A stretch of DNA of 64,000 nt from Mycobacterium persicum. Lineage in GTDB: Bacteria; Actinomycetota; Actinomycetes; Mycobacteriales; Mycobacteriaceae. Shown here piece after piece: positions 62,874 to 64,000 of this stretch (position 1 is the first letter of the stretch; each line of letters opens with the position of its first letter). The translations under genes and the position numbers were made by a program. The stretch lies in assembly GCF_002086675.1 (NCBI RefSeq), contig NZ_MVIF01000022.1:1-64000 (forward strand). The letters run 5' to 3'. The notes under the pieces were generated by a model, which saw only the letters and a program-made list of their open reading frames with translations, made no database searches and was not told where the DNA came from.

Positions 62874-64000
62874 TTGAGCACTGATCCGACCGTCACCCAG
62901 CTGCTGCTGCCGTTGACCGAAATCGCCGACCGTGGAATTTATTTCGAGGACTCGTTCACCAGTTGGCGTGATCACCTACGGCACGGCGCCGCCATCGCGG
63001 CAGCGCTGCGCGAACGTCTGGACCCCGGGCGTCCACCGCACGTCGGGGTGCTGCTGCAGAACACCCCGTTCTTCTCGGCGATGTTGGTGGCGGCCGGGAT
63101 GTCGGGCATCGTTCCGGTGGGCCTCAATCCGGTGCGCCGCGGCGCGGCACTGGCCCGCGACATCCGGCACGCCGACTGTCAGCTCGTGCTCGCCGACTTG
63201 GAATCTGTTGCACCGCTGGGCGATGTCGAGCATGTCAACGTGGATTCCGCCGAGTGGGCCGCTGAGGTCGCCGCCCAACAGGATGCCGGCGTGTGTTTTC
63301 AATCCGCCTCACCCGCAGACACTTTCATGCTGATCTACACCTCGGGCACCAGCGGTGAGCCGAAGGCGGTGAAGTGCAGTCACAGCAAGGTGGCGATCGC
63401 CGGGGTGACCATGACCCAGCGCTTCGGCCTGGGCCGCGACGACGTCTGCTACGTGTCGATGCCGTTGTTCCATTCCAACGCCGTCCTGGTCGGCTGGGCG
63501 GTCGCGCTGGCATGCCAAGGGTCAATGGCGTTGCGCCGTAAGTTTTCTGCCTCCGGATTCATGGCGGACGTGCGCCGCTACGGCGCGACCTACGCCAACT
63601 ATGTCGGCAAACCGTTGTCGTATGTGCTTGCCACACCCGAGCAGACCGACGACGCCGACAACCCACTGCGGGCGGTGTACGGCAACGAAGGGGTACCCGG
63701 CGACGTCGAGCGTTTCGCGCGCCGATTCGGCTGTGTGGTCATCGACGGGTTCGGTTCGACCGAGGGCGGCGTGGCGATCAGCCGCACACCGGACACCCCG
63801 GCCGGTGCGCTGGGGCCGCTGCCGGATGGTATTCAGATCGTCGACCCCGAGACCGGCGAACAGTGCCCACTGGGCGTCGTCGGCGAGTTGGTCAACATCG
63901 CCGGGCCTGGTCGCTTCGAGGGCTACTACAACGACGACGCCGCCTCCGCCGAGCGCATGGCCGGCGGCGTCTACCACAGTGGCGACCTGGCCTACCGCGA
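62874..64000 (+). CDS. fadD17: fatty acyl-CoA ligase FadD17 (3' end outside window)
   Basis: 375 residues visible of about 500, from a TTG at 62874 (GAGGAA about 10 bases upstream). AMP-binding superfamily: TSGTSGEPK at 156-164, SMPLFHSNAVLVGWAVA, YGNEGVPGDVERF, FGSTEGGVAISR and HSGDLAYR at the edge. Activates a carboxylic acid to its CoA ester. In M. tuberculosis Rv3506 lies in this position in the cholesterol cluster. Confidence 0.92.
   Translation, partial: MSTDPTVTQLLLPLTEIADRGIYFEDSFTSWRDHLRHGAAIAAALRERLDPGRPPHVGVLLQNTPFFSAMLVAAGMSGIVPVGLNPVRRGAALARDIRHADCQLVLADLESVAPLGDVEHVNVDSAEWAAEVAAQQDAGVCFQSASPADTFMLIYTSGTSGEPKAVKCSHSKVAIAGVTMTQRFGLGRDDVCYVSMPLFHSNAVLVGWAVALACQGSMALRRKFSASGFMADVRRYGATYANYVGKPLSYVLATPEQTDDADNPLRAVYGNEGVPGDVERFARRFGCVVIDGFGSTEGGVAISRTPDTPAGALGPLPDGIQIVDPETGEQCPLGVVGELVNIAGPGRFEGYYNDDAASAERMAGGVYHSGDLAYR

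Noticed and set aside
1..64000. tRNA, rRNA or CRISPR loci and insertion sequences
   Set aside because: None were recognised on reading through the window; no transposase motifs or terminal repeats were seen.

Overview
The window comes from a slow-growing Mycobacterium outside, but close to, the M. tuberculosis complex. The evidence is the high-GC coding, the PE, PE_PGRS and PPE genes, the frequent GTG and TTG starts, and a right half that matches gene for gene the M. tuberculosis stretch I know as Rv3479-Rv3506. Species was not determined. Names and Rv numbers come from recognising the proteins, not from a database search.

Layout. 1-6.1 kb is a PE/PE_PGRS island: a partial PE_PGRS gene, a shattered Fic gene, an orphan PGRS scrap, a PE_PGRS protein fused to a histidine-phosphatase domain, and another PE protein. 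6.3-10.3 kb is a tartrate/C4-dicarboxylate locus: LysR regulator, tartrate/malate dehydrogenase, a frameshifted DctA-type transporter and a deleted glycerate kinase. 10.4-13.4 kb holds a wax ester synthase/DGAT and an amidase. 13.5-20.9 kb is an unusual compact cluster: cupin, thiamine-diphosphate enzyme, DRE-TIM aldolase, extended SDR and GCS2-type ligase, with a divergent drug-type exporter. I do not recognise this set as a described mycobacterial pathway. 20.9-29.6 kb carries small unknown genes, an alpha/beta hydrolase, a large patatin-like membrane protein, a GAP-like membrane protein, and MFS and TehA-type transporters. 29.9-33.4 kb is a worn type VII secretion-related block: shortened PE, PPE, small EspC-like protein and a broken PknD-like kinase.

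33.4-36.7 kb has two membrane-anchored proteins and the LytR-CpsA-Psr protein CpsA. 36.8-41.6 kb is lipid-type metabolism: two SDRs, a crotonase and a flavin amine oxidase. 41.6-47.9 kb has otsA with a coupled 54-codon gene, then a metal-type locus (FetA/FetB-like ABC pair, DoxX, Tat-exported multicopper oxidase, PadR regulator) sharing an 18-bp motif in two promoters.

48.4-58.9 kb is the complete mce4 operon (yrbE4A, yrbE4B, mce4A-F and two Mce-associated genes), the cholesterol importer. Around it lie hsd4A, fdxD, fadE26, fadE27 and the start of fadD17, which belong to cholesterol side-chain breakdown. KstR-type boxes sit in the promoter regions facing mce4 and fadE26, so uptake and degradation are probably co-regulated. 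Short repeats around fdxD/fadE26 and a twin palindrome before fadD17 are not explained by the genes.
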